Shown here: positions 19,880-29,536 of the stretch, piece after piece
Position numbering within the stretch: the stretch's first letter is position 1
How the letters are laid out: each line of letters starts with the position of its first letter
Assembly (NCBI RefSeq): GCF_000756715.1
Contig: NZ_CCSE01000001.1
Location: 434,001-498,000 of the forward strand
Reading direction: 5' to 3'
Source of the DNA: Jeotgalicoccus saudimassiliensis
GTDB lineage: Bacteria; Bacillota; Bacilli; Staphylococcales; Salinicoccaceae
DNA: 64,000 nt
Program-made: the position numbers and the translations under genes
The notes under the pieces: model-generated
The model's input: only the letters and a program-made list of their open reading frames with translations
What the model was told of the DNA's origin: nothing
Database searches by the model: none

Positions 19880-20464
19880 ATGGCTATTACTAAGTTTATA
19901 AAAGATTTATTTGTCGTAGAAGAGGAAGTTCCTGTGAATGATAAGAAGACAGAACAGACAAAAACTCCGGCGAAAGTTACGAATCTGAATACGAATAAAC
20001 AGCCGAATAGCCGTCAAAAAGAGGCGGCACCTAAAAAAGCGGTACAAAGCGGCAAGAAACTACCGGTTGCTAAACAAGGGGCTCAGAAACCGGCGGCACC
20101 TAAAGCACGTGTACAGCAGGATCAGAAAAAAGCAAAAACAAAAGCAGCACCAACACAAAACAGGGAGAGTCGAACAATGCCTGTAAATGACCAGAATACA
20201 AAAGTATGTCTATTTGAACCGAGAGTATTTGCAGAAACACAGGATATTGCAGATGAACTGAAAAGCAACCGTGCTGCATTAGTTAACCTGACTAAAATTG
20301 ATTCGGTTCCGAAGAAGCGTATCGTGGACTTTTTAAGCGGAACAGTTTATGCTTTAGAAGGCGATATTCAAAAGGTAGGTGCGGACATTTTTCTCTGCAC
20401 GCCAAACAGTTTTGGTGTTGAAGGTGAAATCTCCGACAAAGAAGAGTTTTTCGATGAAATGTAA
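19880..20464 (+). CDS. sepF: Cell division protein SepF
   Basis: A 194-residue protein. The N-terminal amphipathic helix ([13 protein letters not shown]) binds the membrane, a long Lys/Ala/Pro/Gln-rich linker (about 20-105) follows, and the C-terminal SepF domain begins near [20 protein letters not shown] and bundles FtsZ filaments. The ATG at 19880 is chosen because AGGTGA lies 6 bases upstream; the GTG at 19874 touches the ribosome-binding site. Part of the ylmE-sepF-ylmG-ylmH-divIVA run. Confidence 0.93.
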   Translation: MAITKFIKDLFVVEEEVPVNDKKTEQTKTPAKVTNLNTNKQPNSRQKEAAPKKAVQSGKKLPVAKQGAQKPAAPKARVQQDQKKAKTKAAPTQNRESRTMPVNDQNTKVCLFEPRVFAETQDIADELKSNRAALVNLTKIDSVPKKRIVDFLSGTVYALEGDIQKVGADIFLCTPNSFGVEGEISDKEEFFDEM

Positions 20465-20475
20465 GGAGAGTTACT

Positions 20476-20781
20476 TTGGATAATTCATTAATTGGAACGA
20501 TATTAATATATGTATGGCAGTTTTTTAACTTCGCATGGCCGATCTTTACATGGGGATTAATTATTTACATATTGTCTTCATGGTTTCCGGCATTACGCGA
20601 ATCATCATTCGGCGAGTTTCTCGGAAAAGTGTACGAACCGCTGCTTGAACCGTTCAGACGCATGATTCCGCCTCTCGGCGGTGTGCTGGATTTATCACCG
20701 ATAATTTTAATTATCATTTTCAATCTGTTCGGCAGAGGTATGAACGAAATCTTCAGAGTGATTTTTAACTGGCTTCTATAA
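20476..20781 (+). CDS. ylmG: YggT-family membrane protein YlmG
   Basis: A 101-residue membrane protein with two hydrophobic hairpins separated by a loop containing YEPLLEPFRRMIPPLGG, the hallmark of the YggT family. Its function is unclear; homologues are linked to division and to membrane protein distribution in plastids. The start codon is TTG, 6 bases after AAGGAGAG. It lies 11 bases after sepF. Confidence 0.9.
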   Translation: MDNSLIGTILIYVWQFFNFAWPIFTWGLIIYILSSWFPALRESSFGEFLGKVYEPLLEPFRRMIPPLGGVLDLSPIILIIIFNLFGRGMNEIFRVIFNWLL

Positions 20782-20793
20782 ACCGGACTGAAC

Positions 20794-20847
20794 AATCCGT
20801 ACGACAGTTTCCTGATGGAACAGCTGGCGTACGGATTATTTATTCCC
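20794..20847 (+). terminator. Hairpin between ylmG and ylmH, possible weak terminator
   Basis: AATCCGTACG (20794-20803) pairs perfectly with CGTACGGATT (20828-20837), with a second smaller stem inside. The following ATTATTTATT is a poor T tract, so it may attenuate transcription or protect RNA ends rather than stop transcription fully. Confidence 0.5.
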
Positions 20848-20882
20848 GGCAGTTTTAAATTATTAATTAAGGTGTGATATTG

Positions 20883-21668
20883 ATGAAAGGTATATACCAG
20901 CATTTCAGACCCGAAGAACGGGAGATGCTTACATTATTAAATAGTAAGTTTGAACAGGCTTCAAATAACTATTATGCTGTGCTGACGGATTTTTTAAATC
21001 CGCGTGAACAGAAGATGATTGAAAGTTTAAGCGGCGGCTATCCGGATATAACAGTCGCGTACTACGGCGGCGGAAATAACAGTGAACGCGAACGGCTCCG
21101 GGCGCTGCTTCTGCCGGAATATTTTGAGCATACGGCGGATGATTTTGAAATTACTGTCTTTGAAGTGTCGTACCCGGATAAGTTTGTGACACTGTCACAC
21201 CGCAACCTGCTCGGTGCAATAATGAGCATCGGAGTGGACCGGGGGATTATCGGTGATATCGTCAACGGGGATACAATCCAGTTTGCTGTTGCATCACCAT
21301 TTAAGGAACTGTTTCAAACTGAACTTGTAAAAATAAAAAATGCACCGCTTAAATTAACCGAAATACCTCACGGTGAGTTTATCGATGCCGCTGTTAATAT
21401 GAAACCTGTGGCTATACTCAGCTCATCATACCGCCTCGACTCAATCGTTTCACTCGTCTTAAAAGAGGGAAGAGCAAAGTCTAAAGAGCGGGTTGAAAAG
21501 GAAAAAGTTAAAGTGAATCATTCGATAGTCGATGAGCCATCGTTTATAATAGAAACCGGAGATATAATTTCGGTACGCGGATTTGGGCGATTTGTCGTTA
21601 CGGAACAAATTGCGGAAACGAAAAAAGGCAAATACAGACTCGAAGTAATGATAGTAACTGATAAATGA
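20883..21668 (+). CDS. ylmH: RNA-binding S4 domain protein YlmH
   Basis: A 261-residue protein with an N-terminal YlmH domain and a C-terminal S4 RNA-binding domain (about residues 180-250, DSIVSLVLKEGRAKSKERVEK onward in two parts). YlmH has been connected to ribosome-associated quality control in Firmicutes, a possible link to rqcH at 33880. The ATG at 20883 lies 8 bases after AAGGTG; a GTG at 20874 overlaps that site. Confidence 0.88.
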   Translation: MKGIYQHFRPEEREMLTLLNSKFEQASNNYYAVLTDFLNPREQKMIESLSGGYPDITVAYYGGGNNSERERLRALLLPEYFEHTADDFEITVFEVSYPDKFVTLSHRNLLGAIMSIGVDRGIIGDIVNGDTIQFAVASPFKELFQTELVKIKNAPLKLTEIPHGEFIDAAVNMKPVAILSSSYRLDSIVSLVLKEGRAKSKERVEKEKVKVNHSIVDEPSFIIETGDIISVRGFGRFVVTEQIAETKKGKYRLEVMIVTDK

Positions 21669-21678
21669 GGTGAACGGA

Positions 21679-22158
21679 ATGAAGAGAGAAGATATTACGA
21701 ATAAAAAATTCTCAACAGTGTACCGCGGACTGGACGAACAGGCGGTAAGACAGCATTTAACAGAAATAGCGGATGCACTGGATAAGAAAGATGCACGTAT
21801 TGCACAGCTGGAAGAGATGCTGAATGAAAGAGAAGAAAACCTGAACAGCTTTAAGAGTGTTGAATCTTCGATTCAGGAAGCTATTTTAAGCGCATCGAAA
21901 GCCGGCGATGAAATTAAACAGCGTGCACAGAATTACGGTGACAGTATTATCCAGAAAGCAGAGACTGAAGGCGAGCAGATTATCAGCCGTGCCCGCCAGC
22001 GTGAAAATCATATGATGGAACACAACGAAGACTTAAAACGCCAGGCTAAAATCTTCAGAGCCCGTTATAAAATGCTGATTCAGGCGCAGCTCGATCTGCT
22101 CGAAACAGAAGACTGGGAAAGATTACTTGAATTTGACGGTGACGATTCCGAAAAATAG
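21679..22158 (+). CDS. divIVA: Cell division protein DivIVA
   Basis: A 159-residue coiled-coil protein. The N-terminal lipid-binding domain is seen in MKREDITNKKFSTVYRGLDE, followed by a long coiled coil to the end. DivIVA marks curved membranes at poles and septa. It is shorter than staphylococcal DivIVA as I recall it (about 205 residues) and closer to the Bacillus length. The ATG at 21679 is preferred because AGGTG lies 6 bases upstream. Last gene of the division cluster. Confidence 0.9.
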   Translation: MKREDITNKKFSTVYRGLDEQAVRQHLTEIADALDKKDARIAQLEEMLNEREENLNSFKSVESSIQEAILSASKAGDEIKQRAQNYGDSIIQKAETEGEQIISRARQRENHMMEHNEDLKRQAKIFRARYKMLIQAQLDLLETEDWERLLEFDGDDSEK

Positions 22159-22168
22159 CAAATTTACA

Positions 22169-22197
22169 TTGACGGATTGTAAGATATTTAGCATAAT
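22169..22197 (+). promoter_or_regulatory. Promoter of the ileS T-box leader
   Basis: TTGACG (22169-22174), 17-base spacer, CATAAT (22192-22197), just upstream of the T-box leader. Confidence 0.7.
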
Positions 22198-22204
22198 TAA
22201 TATG

Positions 22205-22392
22205 TATTATTAGACATGCAAACTTTCATTCGAATGCAGCGACCGGGGGACGGTGGGAGCCCCGGCGACGATGAACGCTTTGAAATCACTAATGATTTAT
22301 AAAAAATATAACAACAAAGTGGACTCTAAGCAGTCAAGAAGGGTGGTACCGCGGTCATTCGCCCCTTAATATGCTTAGAGTCTTTTTATTTT
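22205..22392 (+). promoter_or_regulatory. T-box riboswitch, isoleucine-specific
   Basis: The T-box core GAAGGGTGGTACCGCG sits at 22338-22353. The base of Stem I is ATTAG (22209-22213) paired with CTAAT (22289-22293), and the ATC specifier codon for isoleucine (22285-22287) lies just before the 3' strand, where it belongs. The terminator is GACTCTAAGC (22322-22331) with GCTTAGAGTC (22373-22382) followed by T5. Uncharged tRNA-Ile should favour the antiterminator and so raise ileS expression. Confidence 0.93.
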
Positions 22393-22410
22393 AAAAGAAG
22401 GAGAATCATT

Positions 22411-25149
22411 ATGGACTATAAAGACACTCTATTAATGCCGAAAACAGCATTTAAAATGCGCGGCGGTTTAGTTAACAAAGAACCAAAAATGCAGCAGCAC
22501 TGGGAAGACATCGACCTGTACAACAAAAAACTTGAATTAAACAAAGGCAACACGCCTTTTGTGCTTCACGACGGCCCGCCGTATGCCAACGGTAATCTGC
22601 ATATGGGGCACGCACTGAACAAAATCATCAAGGATTTTATTAACCGCAACAAGCAGATGCAGGGATACTACACACCTTACGTTCCCGGCTGGGATACGCA
22701 CGGTCTGCCGATTGAACAGGCGCTGACAAACAAAGGTGTTGACCGCAAGTCGATGACAATCGAAGAATTCAGAAACAAATGTATCGAGTTTGCCAATTCT
22801 CAGATCGACATCCAGCGCGACGGTTTTAAACGCATGGGTATCGACGGTGAGTGGGATAATCCGTACTTAACGTACAAGCCTGAATTCGAAGCTTCACAGG
22901 TACGCGTGTTAAAAGACATGGTATCAAAAGGTTTAATTTACAAAGGTAAGAAGCCGATCTACTGGTCACCGACAAGTGAATCATCACTTGCTGAAGCGGA
23001 ACTTGAGTATCAGGATAAAAAATCCCCATCAATTTATGTGTCATTTAAAGTTAAAGACGGCAAAGACACTGTTGATGCAGGTGTAAATTTTGTTATCTGG
23101 ACAACAACACCGTGGACAATTCCGTCAAACCTTGCACTCGCTGTACACAAAAACTTAAACTACGTACAGTTTAACTATGACGGTGAGGAATATATCGTAG
23201 CTGAAGATCTGCTCGATACTTTTGCTGAAGAAGTCGAATTCGATAAGGAACAGATTACACGCACGAAAGAGTTTAAAGGATCAGAGCTTGAATATATTAC
23301 TGCATCACACCCGTTATTCGACCGTGAGAGCCTTGTAGTGCTCGGCGACCACGTAACGACTGAAGCGGGTACCGGCGTGGTTCACACAGCACCGGGTCAC
23401 GGTGACGATGACTTTAAAGTCGGTCAGCAGTACGGTCTTGATGTATTAAGCCCTGTCGACCACAAAGGTGTCTTCACTGATGAAGCAGGAAAATACGAAG
23501 GCTTATTCTACGATGATGCAAATAAAGTGATTTCAGAAGATCTGAAAGAAGCAGGCGCATTATTAAAGCTGTCATTCTACACACACTCGTACCCGCATGA
23601 CTGGCGTACGAAGAAACCTGTAATCTTCCGTGCGACACCGCAATGGTTCGCATCAATTGAAGGGGTTCGTGAAGACATTCTGAACTCGTTAATGGAGACG
23701 AAATTCCAGGTTGAATGGAACCGTAAACGCATGTACAACATGATTAAAAACCGCGGCGACTGGGTTATTTCTCGCCAGCGCGTCTGGGGAGTGCCGTTAC
23801 CGTTTTTCTACGGTGAAAACGGTGAGGAAATTATCGATGCTGACGTACTTGAACACGTGGCAACTCTGTTTGAAGAGCACGGCTCCAACATTTGGTTCGA
23901 GTGGGACGCGAAAGATTTACTTCCTGAAGGATTCACGCATGAAAGTGCTCCAAACGGTGTCTTCACTAAAGAAACAGACATTATGGACGTATGGTTCGAT
24001 TCAGGTTCAACGCACCGCGGTGTACTTGACTACAGAGAGAACTTAACATACCCGGCTGACCTTTACTTTGAAGGTTCGGACCAGTACCGCGGATGGTTCA
24101 ACTCATCACTGATTACAAGTGTTGCAACAAAAGGCCATTCGCCGTATAAAGAATTACTGTCACACGGTTTCGTAATGGACGGTCAGGGCAAGAAGATGTC
24201 GAAATCTCTCGGCAACGTGATTCTTCCGACAAAAGTTATGCAGCAGATGGGTGCAGATATTATCCGCCTGTGGGTAATGTCATCAGACTTCCAGGAAGAT
24301 GTCCGTGTATCTGACGACATTCTGAAACAGGTATCGGAAGTTTACCGTAAGATCCGCAACACTTTCAGATTCCTGCTTGGTAACGTCAATGACTTTAATC
24401 CTGCAGAAAACAATGTGGCATACGAAGATTTATACGAAGTCGATAAATATATGTACAACCGCTTTAACGAGCTGAAAACATTTATGCTTGATGCATATGA
24501 CCGTTATGACTATGTAACGATGTATCAGACGGTTCAGAACTTTATCAACGTTGACCTGTCTAACTTCTACCTCGATTACGGCAAGGATATTCTGTACATT
24601 GAAGCTGAAGATGCACCGATCAGACGCAGTCTGCAGACTGTACTGTACAAAATTCTTAAGGAATTAAACTTAGTGCTTGCACCTGTACTTGTTCATACAG
24701 CTGAAGAAATTTATGAGCACACACCGCACACTGAGAAGGAAAGTGTTCACCTCGAGCATTTCCCTGAGCGTGAGGAAACAGATGCTGCCTTAATCGACAA
24801 ATGGCAGAAATTCATGATGGTGCGCGACGATGTTTACAAAGCGCTTGAATCTGCCCGCAATGAGAAGACAATCGGTAAATCTCTAGATGCTAAAGTCACA
24901 CTGACGCAGCCTTTAGACTTTAACCTGGATGATATCCGGGGCAACCTGGAACAGTTCTTCATCGTGTCTCAGGTCGAAGTGGCTGATTCCGTTGAAGGCG
25001 GCACTGAGTACGAAGTAGTTACGGTTAAAGTTGAACACGCTGATGGCGAACGCTGTGACCGCTGCTGGAACTACTCAACTGCAGATTCAATTGTAAACGG
25101 CGAAGATGACATTTGCCCAAGATGCCGTGAAGTAGTGGACGCAAAGTAA
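22411..25149 (+). CDS. ileS: Isoleucyl-tRNA synthetase
   Basis: A 912-residue class I synthetase. The HIGH-type motif is HMGH in [15 protein letters not shown], the KMSKS motif is intact ([10 protein letters not shown]), and an editing domain lies between them ([28 protein letters not shown]). A C-terminal zinc site is formed by CDRCWNY and CPRC. This is the common housekeeping type; the motifs do not suggest a mupirocin-resistant second copy. AAGGAG precedes the ATG. Controlled by the T-box directly upstream. Confidence 0.98.
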   Translation: MDYKDTLLMPKTAFKMRGGLVNKEPKMQQHWEDIDLYNKKLELNKGNTPFVLHDGPPYANGNLHMGHALNKIIKDFINRNKQMQGYYTPYVPGWDTHGLPIEQALTNKGVDRKSMTIEEFRNKCIEFANSQIDIQRDGFKRMGIDGEWDNPYLTYKPEFEASQVRVLKDMVSKGLIYKGKKPIYWSPTSESSLAEAELEYQDKKSPSIYVSFKVKDGKDTVDAGVNFVIWTTTPWTIPSNLALAVHKNLNYVQFNYDGEEYIVAEDLLDTFAEEVEFDKEQITRTKEFKGSELEYITASHPLFDRESLVVLGDHVTTEAGTGVVHTAPGHGDDDFKVGQQYGLDVLSPVDHKGVFTDEAGKYEGLFYDDANKVISEDLKEAGALLKLSFYTHSYPHDWRTKKPVIFRATPQWFASIEGVREDILNSLMETKFQVEWNRKRMYNMIKNRGDWVISRQRVWGVPLPFFYGENGEEIIDADVLEHVATLFEEHGSNIWFEWDAKDLLPEGFTHESAPNGVFTKETDIMDVWFDSGSTHRGVLDYRENLTYPADLYFEGSDQYRGWFNSSLITSVATKGHSPYKELLSHGFVMDGQGKKMSKSLGNVILPTKVMQQMGADIIRLWVMSSDFQEDVRVSDDILKQVSEVYRKIRNTFRFLLGNVNDFNPAENNVAYEDLYEVDKYMYNRFNELKTFMLDAYDRYDYVTMYQTVQNFINVDLSNFYLDYGKDILYIEAEDAPIRRSLQTVLYKILKELNLVLAPVLVHTAEEIYEHTPHTEKESVHLEHFPEREETDAALIDKWQKFMMVRDDVYKALESARNEKTIGKSLDAKVTLTQPLDFNLDDIRGNLEQFFIVSQVEVADSVEGGTEYEVVTVKVEHADGERCDRCWNYSTADSIVNGEDDICPRCREVVDAK

Positions 25150-25152
25150 GCG

Positions 25153-25632
25153 ATGAAACAATACAGAATACTGCCTATGGCTGTCGTTGGAATTATTGTT
25201 CTTGCAATAGATCAGCTGACGAAATATTTAGTGGCAACACGGATGGAACTTGGAGAGTCCATTCCGGTTCTCGGGGAGTTTTTTAAGATAACTTCCCACC
25301 GCAACAGCGGTGCCGCATGGGGGATGTTTGAAGGACGTATGATGTTCTTCTATATCATTACCGTCTTTGTAGTAATATTTTTAGCGTATTTCTATAAGAC
25401 GGAAGCGAAGAATAATTTATTAATGCAGCTCGGCATCACACTGCTGATATCAGGGGCGCTCGGTAATTTTATCGACCGTCTGCTGTTTCAGGAAGTGGTC
25501 GATTTTGCAGACGTACTTCTGATCACTTATGATTTCCCTATTTTTAATGTGGCGGACAGTGCCCTTACTGTCGGCGTGATTATAATGTTAATCGAAGTAT
25601 TTATAACGGGAAGAGGTAAAGAAGAAAAATGA
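25153..25632 (+). CDS. lspA: Lipoprotein signal peptidase (signal peptidase II)
   Basis: A 159-residue membrane protease with four hydrophobic segments that cuts the signal peptide of prolipoproteins. The two catalytic aspartates are in NFIDRLL and NVADSALT, and the HRNSGAAWGMF block is typical. It begins 3 bases after the ileS stop with no clear ribosome-binding site, so coupling to ileS is likely. The end overlaps the next gene by 4 bases (ATGA). Confidence 0.94.
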   Translation: MKQYRILPMAVVGIIVLAIDQLTKYLVATRMELGESIPVLGEFFKITSHRNSGAAWGMFEGRMMFFYIITVFVVIFLAYFYKTEAKNNLLMQLGITLLISGALGNFIDRLLFQEVVDFADVLLITYDFPIFNVADSALTVGVIIMLIEVFITGRGKEEK

Positions 25633-26534
25633 ATGTAACTATAACTGAAGAAAATGCAGGCACAAGACTGGATACAGTACTTGCAGGCATCGTTCCAGAC
25701 ACATCCCGTACAGATATACAAAACCGCGTGAAGTCGGGTCACATTACAGTGAACGGCAAAACGGTTAAACCGAACTATAAAGTAAAAGACGGTGACCATA
25801 TCGAATTCTTTGAACGTGAAAACGTGGAAGCTGATATTGAACCTGAAAATTTAAACCTGGAAATTGTGTATGAAGACGACGACGTCGCGGTCGTTAACAA
25901 AGAACGCGGCATGGTTGTTCACCCTGCGGCAGGACATGCATCCGGTACGCTCGTTAACGGACTGATGGCACAGCTCGATAACCTGTCAGGCATTAACGGC
26001 GAGCTTCGTCCGGGTATCGTTCACCGAATCGATAAAGACACATCAGGTCTCCTGATGGTTGCAAAACACGACGTGTCACACCGTCATTTAGTTGACCAGC
26101 TTGTTGAAAAATCGGTAACGAGAAAATACACAGCACTTGTGCACGGTGTTATCCCGCATAACCTCGGAACGATTGAAGCACCGATCGGCCGCAATCCGAA
26201 AGAGCGTCAGGATATGGCTGTTGTCGATGATGGCAAAGAAGCGGTTACACACTTTAATGTACTTGAGCGTTTTGATAAGTTTACGCTTGTGGAATGCATT
26301 CTTGAAACTGGCCGTACGCACCAGATCAGAGTACACATGAAGTATATCGGTTACCCGCTGGCGGGAGATCCGAAATATGGCCCGAGAAAAACACTGGATG
26401 TCGGCGGACAGCTGCTGCATGCAGGCACACTCGGATTTACACACCCTAAAACAGGCGAGCGTCTGGAATTTAAATCAGAACTGCCTGTATACTTTACCGA
26501 TGTACTGGAAGAAATGCGTCAGGCTGAAAAATAA
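25629..26534 (+). CDS. rluD: RluD-family 23S rRNA/tRNA pseudouridine synthase (YlyB)
   Basis: A 301-residue enzyme with an N-terminal S4 domain (about 12-60, RTDIQNRVKSGHITVNGK) and a RluA/RluD catalytic domain. The catalytic aspartate is in HRIDKDTSGLLMVAKH, and TGRTHQIRVH is the usual late motif. The exact target base is not certain from sequence. Conserved position between lspA and pyrR. The ATG overlaps the lspA stop. Confidence 0.9.
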   Translation: MNVTITEENAGTRLDTVLAGIVPDTSRTDIQNRVKSGHITVNGKTVKPNYKVKDGDHIEFFERENVEADIEPENLNLEIVYEDDDVAVVNKERGMVVHPAAGHASGTLVNGLMAQLDNLSGINGELRPGIVHRIDKDTSGLLMVAKHDVSHRHLVDQLVEKSVTRKYTALVHGVIPHNLGTIEAPIGRNPKERQDMAVVDDGKEAVTHFNVLERFDKFTLVECILETGRTHQIRVHMKYIGYPLAGDPKYGPRKTLDVGGQLLHAGTLGFTHPKTGERLEFKSELPVYFTDVLEEMRQAEK

Positions 26535-26542
26535 ATAACTGC

Positions 26543-26571
26543 TTGACTTAAAACTTCGGGATTGGTATGAT
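26543..26571 (+). promoter_or_regulatory. Promoter of the pyr operon
   Basis: TTGACT (26543-26548), 17-base spacer, TATGAT (26566-26571), placing the RNA start near 26578, just before the PyrR leader. Confidence 0.8.
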
Positions 26572-26607
26572 GATTTCAATCAAATGAATACGAAGTCTTT
26601 AAATTTT

Positions 26608-26741
26608 AGTCCTGTGAGGCTGAGAAGACGTGAACTGCACAAAGACAGTAATCTGGGCCGGAATGGGCAGATTACGGCGATGCTCTGTGCAAAAATATAG
26701 GATAACTATATACTCATGTCTTCTGGCATGAGTATTTTTTT
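26608..26741 (+). promoter_or_regulatory. PyrR-binding attenuator of the pyr operon
   Basis: The PyrR-binding loop AGTCCTGTGAGGCTGAGA starts at 26608. AGAAGACGTGA (26623-26633) can pair with TCATGTCTTCT (26714-26724), one G-U pair, to form the antiterminator. That excludes the terminator, whose arms ATACTCATG (26710-26718) and CATGAGTAT (26727-26735) are followed by T7. A further hairpin (GTAATCTG with CAGATTAC) lies between. PyrR with UMP should hold the first loop and so allow termination. Confidence 0.92.
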
Positions 26742-26764
26742 ATGCAAAAATGGAGGAATTGGAA

Positions 26765-27286
26765 ATGACGGCAAAAACAATTATGGACAGCGTTCAGATT
26801 AAAAGAGCAATTACACGCATGTCACACGAAATACTGGAAAAACATAAAGGCAGCGAAAACATCGTACTGCTCGGCATTAAAACACGAGGTGAACATCTTG
26901 CGGTCCGCATTCAGGAACGCATTGAAGAAATAGAAAGGGTTAAGCTCCCGACGGGCACGATTGATATCAGCGCATTCCGGGATGACCGTCCGGAAGATAT
27001 TAAAGCGGATAACTCGGTAGTGGTCAATGCTGACTTTACGGATAAAGACGTTGTAATAGTGGATGATGTACTGCAGACGGGACGTACGATAAGAGCAGCG
27101 ATTGATGCGATACTCAACACGGCGAGACCGACGACAATCTCACTTGCGATACTCGTTGACAGAGGACACAGAGAGCTGCCGATCAGACCGGATTATATCG
27201 GTAAAAACATTCCAACATCAAAAGCGGAAAAAGTTTCAGTGAAAGTGGAAGAAGTGGACGGGGAAACGAGTGTTACCATACTTTAA
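26765..27286 (+). CDS. pyrR: Bifunctional pyr operon regulator / uracil phosphoribosyltransferase PyrR
   Basis: A 173-residue phosphoribosyltransferase-fold protein that binds pyr mRNA when UMP or UTP is plentiful. The PRPP-binding motif VVIVDDVLQTGRTIRAA is present at about residues 97-113. The ATG at 26765 is used because GGAGG lies 8 bases upstream; the in-frame ATG at 26750 overlaps that site. Its target leader lies directly upstream. Confidence 0.95.
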   Translation: MTAKTIMDSVQIKRAITRMSHEILEKHKGSENIVLLGIKTRGEHLAVRIQERIEEIERVKLPTGTIDISAFRDDRPEDIKADNSVVVNADFTDKDVVIVDDVLQTGRTIRAAIDAILNTARPTTISLAILVDRGHRELPIRPDYIGKNIPTSKAEKVSVKVEEVDGETSVTIL

Positions 27287-27301
27287 TTAAAAGGGGATTG
27301 G

Positions 27302-28612
27302 ATGATGGCAAAGTTTGAAGATGAAATTTTTCAGCGCAGCGTGGAACCTGAGCTTGATGTACACGAAAGACCGAGGTTTTTACAGGGACTGCTCCTAAGT
27401 TCGCAGCACCTGTTTGCAATGTTCGGTGCGACAGTACTTGTACCGTTCCTGACGGGGCTGCCGGTCAGTGCGGCACTCATAGCAAGCGGAATCGGAACGC
27501 TGCTTTACATTCTTATAACAAAAGGCCAGATACCGGCATATCTCGGCTCAAGCTTTGCTTTTATACTGCCGATTACAATCGCACTCGGTGCAAACACACT
27601 GGGTGAAGTGCTGACAGCATTGTTTTTCAGCGGGGTGCTATACGTACTCATCGGGCTCGTTATCAGACTGGCAGGCTCCGGTTGGATAATCAGGCTGCTG
27701 CCTCCGATAGTCGTAGGGCCTGTCATCATGGTAATCGGCCTTGGTCTCGCACCGGTTGCAGTGGATATGGCCATGTATACGGACTCCGGAAATCAGGAAG
27801 GCTACAGTATGACATACATCGCTGTTGCACTGATTACACTGACGATTACAATACTTGCCTCAATTTTTCTTAAAGGTGTGCTCGGCCTGATTCCGATACT
27901 TATCGGTATTATTGGCGGTTACATCGCAGCACTAATGTTTGGCATCGTTGACCTTGAATTGATCAGGGACACCGGCTGGTTTGTTCTGCCTGACCTTTAC
28001 ATTCCTTATCAGGACTATACACCGGCAATGAATATCGGATTGTTTATGGTCATGCTGCCAATCGTCTTCGTTACAATTTCCGAGCATATCGGACATCAGA
28101 TGGTTATAAACAAAATTGTCGGGCGCAACTTCTTTAAGAAACCCGGACTTCACCGTTCGATTATCGGTGACGGTGTCGCAACGATGTTTGCGAGCACAAT
28201 CGGGGGGCCGCCGACGACAACTTACGGTGAAAACATCGGAGTACTCGCAATCACGAGAATCTTCAGCGTCTGGGTGATCGGCGGGGCAGGGGTACTCGCT
28301 GTCATACTCGGCTTTGTCGGCAAGTTCACAGCAGTAGTGCAGAGCATTCCGTCACCGGTGATGGGCGGTGTGTCCATACTGCTCTTCGGAATCATCGCAT
28401 CAAGCGGACTTCGCATGCTGGTCGACGCAAAAATTGACTTTGATAATAAACGCAACCTGGTTATCGCATCTGTGATATTAGTTATCGGGATCGGTAAAGC
28501 ACATTTAGACTTCACAATAGGCAACATTCCTTTCAATCTGGAAGGTATGGCGCTCGCGGCAGTAGCGGGAATTATTCTAAATCTAATTTTACCTGAGAGG
28601 GAGACGAACTAA
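27302..28612 (+). CDS. pyrP: Uracil permease PyrP/UraA
   Basis: A 436-residue NCS2-family transporter with about 12-14 membrane helices. Family blocks: QHLFAMFGATVLVPFLTG near the start, the substrate region ISEHIGHQ and GGPPTTTYGENIGV in the middle. It imports uracil. Start ATG at 27302 or 27305, both behind AAGGGG. No second PyrR attenuator lies on either side, unlike B. subtilis, so the gene depends on the single upstream attenuator. pyrB begins immediately after its stop. Confidence 0.93.
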   Translation: MMAKFEDEIFQRSVEPELDVHERPRFLQGLLLSSQHLFAMFGATVLVPFLTGLPVSAALIASGIGTLLYILITKGQIPAYLGSSFAFILPITIALGANTLGEVLTALFFSGVLYVLIGLVIRLAGSGWIIRLLPPIVVGPVIMVIGLGLAPVAVDMAMYTDSGNQEGYSMTYIAVALITLTITILASIFLKGVLGLIPILIGIIGGYIAALMFGIVDLELIRDTGWFVLPDLYIPYQDYTPAMNIGLFMVMLPIVFVTISEHIGHQMVINKIVGRNFFKKPGLHRSIIGDGVATMFASTIGGPPTTTYGENIGVLAITRIFSVWVIGGAGVLAVILGFVGKFTAVVQSIPSPVMGGVSILLFGIIASSGLRMLVDAKIDFDNKRNLVIASVILVIGIGKAHLDFTIGNIPFNLEGMALAAVAGIILNLILPERETN

Positions 28613-29536
28613 ATGAAAAACTTATTATCTATGGAACATGTCACTCCGAAAGAAATCGAAGCATTAATCACGAGAGCAATCGATATTAAACACGGCAGAC
28701 CGGTAATGAAATTAAACGGCAAAACAGTTGTGAATCTGTTCTATGAGAACTCTACGAGAACAAAGCTGAGTTTTGAAATGGCGGAGAAGAACCTTAACGT
28801 TGAGCGCCTGCCGTTCGATGTGGCGACAAGCTCGGTATCAAAAGGGGAGTCACTGTACGACACATGTAAAACGCTTGAAGCAATCGGCGCGGACGCACTG
28901 GTGATCAGACATCCGGATAATAAGTATTATGAAACACTCGAAAATCTCAACATCCCGGTCATTAACGGCGGTGACGGCAGCGGTTCACACCCGACACAGT
29001 CACTGCTCGATATGATGACAATTTACGAAAATCTCGGTCAAATATGCGGACTGAAAATTGCGATTGTCGGAGACATTAAACATTCGCGTGTCGCAAAATC
29101 AAATGCGCAGGCACTGACTAAAATGGGAGCTGAAGTGTACTTCTCGGGACCTCGTGAACTGCAGGATAATTCACTTCAGATTTCACAAATCAGCATCGAT
29201 GAAGCGGTGGAGGTATGCGATGTTATTATGCTGCTCCGCGTACAGCATGAACGCCATGAATCTTACTCCGAAATGCCGAAAGAAGAATACAATGCATTGT
29301 ACGGCATGAACAAAGCACGTATGGATCAGATGAAACCGCATGCTCTTGTCATGCACCCGGCACCGATTAACCGCGGTGTGGAGATTACTGACGAAGCAGT
29401 AGAAGGCGATAAGAGCGTAATCTTTGAGCAGATGACAAACGGCGTATTTATGCGCATGAGTATTTTAGAATCAGTACTGGACGGAGAGGGGACGAGCATC
29501 AATGCTTTTGAAAAACGCTACGCTGTTACTCAATAA
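28613..29536 (+). CDS. pyrB: Aspartate carbamoyltransferase catalytic subunit
   Basis: A 307-residue enzyme joining carbamoyl phosphate and aspartate. Carbamoyl phosphate residues are seen in [13 protein letters not shown] and the HPTQSLLDM motif, and the aspartate loop in LLRVQHERH. Begins right at the pyrP stop and overlaps pyrC by 35 bases. No regulatory pyrI subunit is present, as usual in Firmicutes. Confidence 0.96.
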   Translation: MKNLLSMEHVTPKEIEALITRAIDIKHGRPVMKLNGKTVVNLFYENSTRTKLSFEMAEKNLNVERLPFDVATSSVSKGESLYDTCKTLEAIGADALVIRHPDNKYYETLENLNIPVINGGDGSGSHPTQSLLDMMTIYENLGQICGLKIAIVGDIKHSRVAKSNAQALTKMGAEVYFSGPRELQDNSLQISQISIDEAVEVCDVIMLLRVQHERHESYSEMPKEEYNALYGMNKARMDQMKPHALVMHPAPINRGVEITDEAVEGDKSVIFEQMTNGVFMRMSILESVLDGEGTSINAFEKRYAVTQ

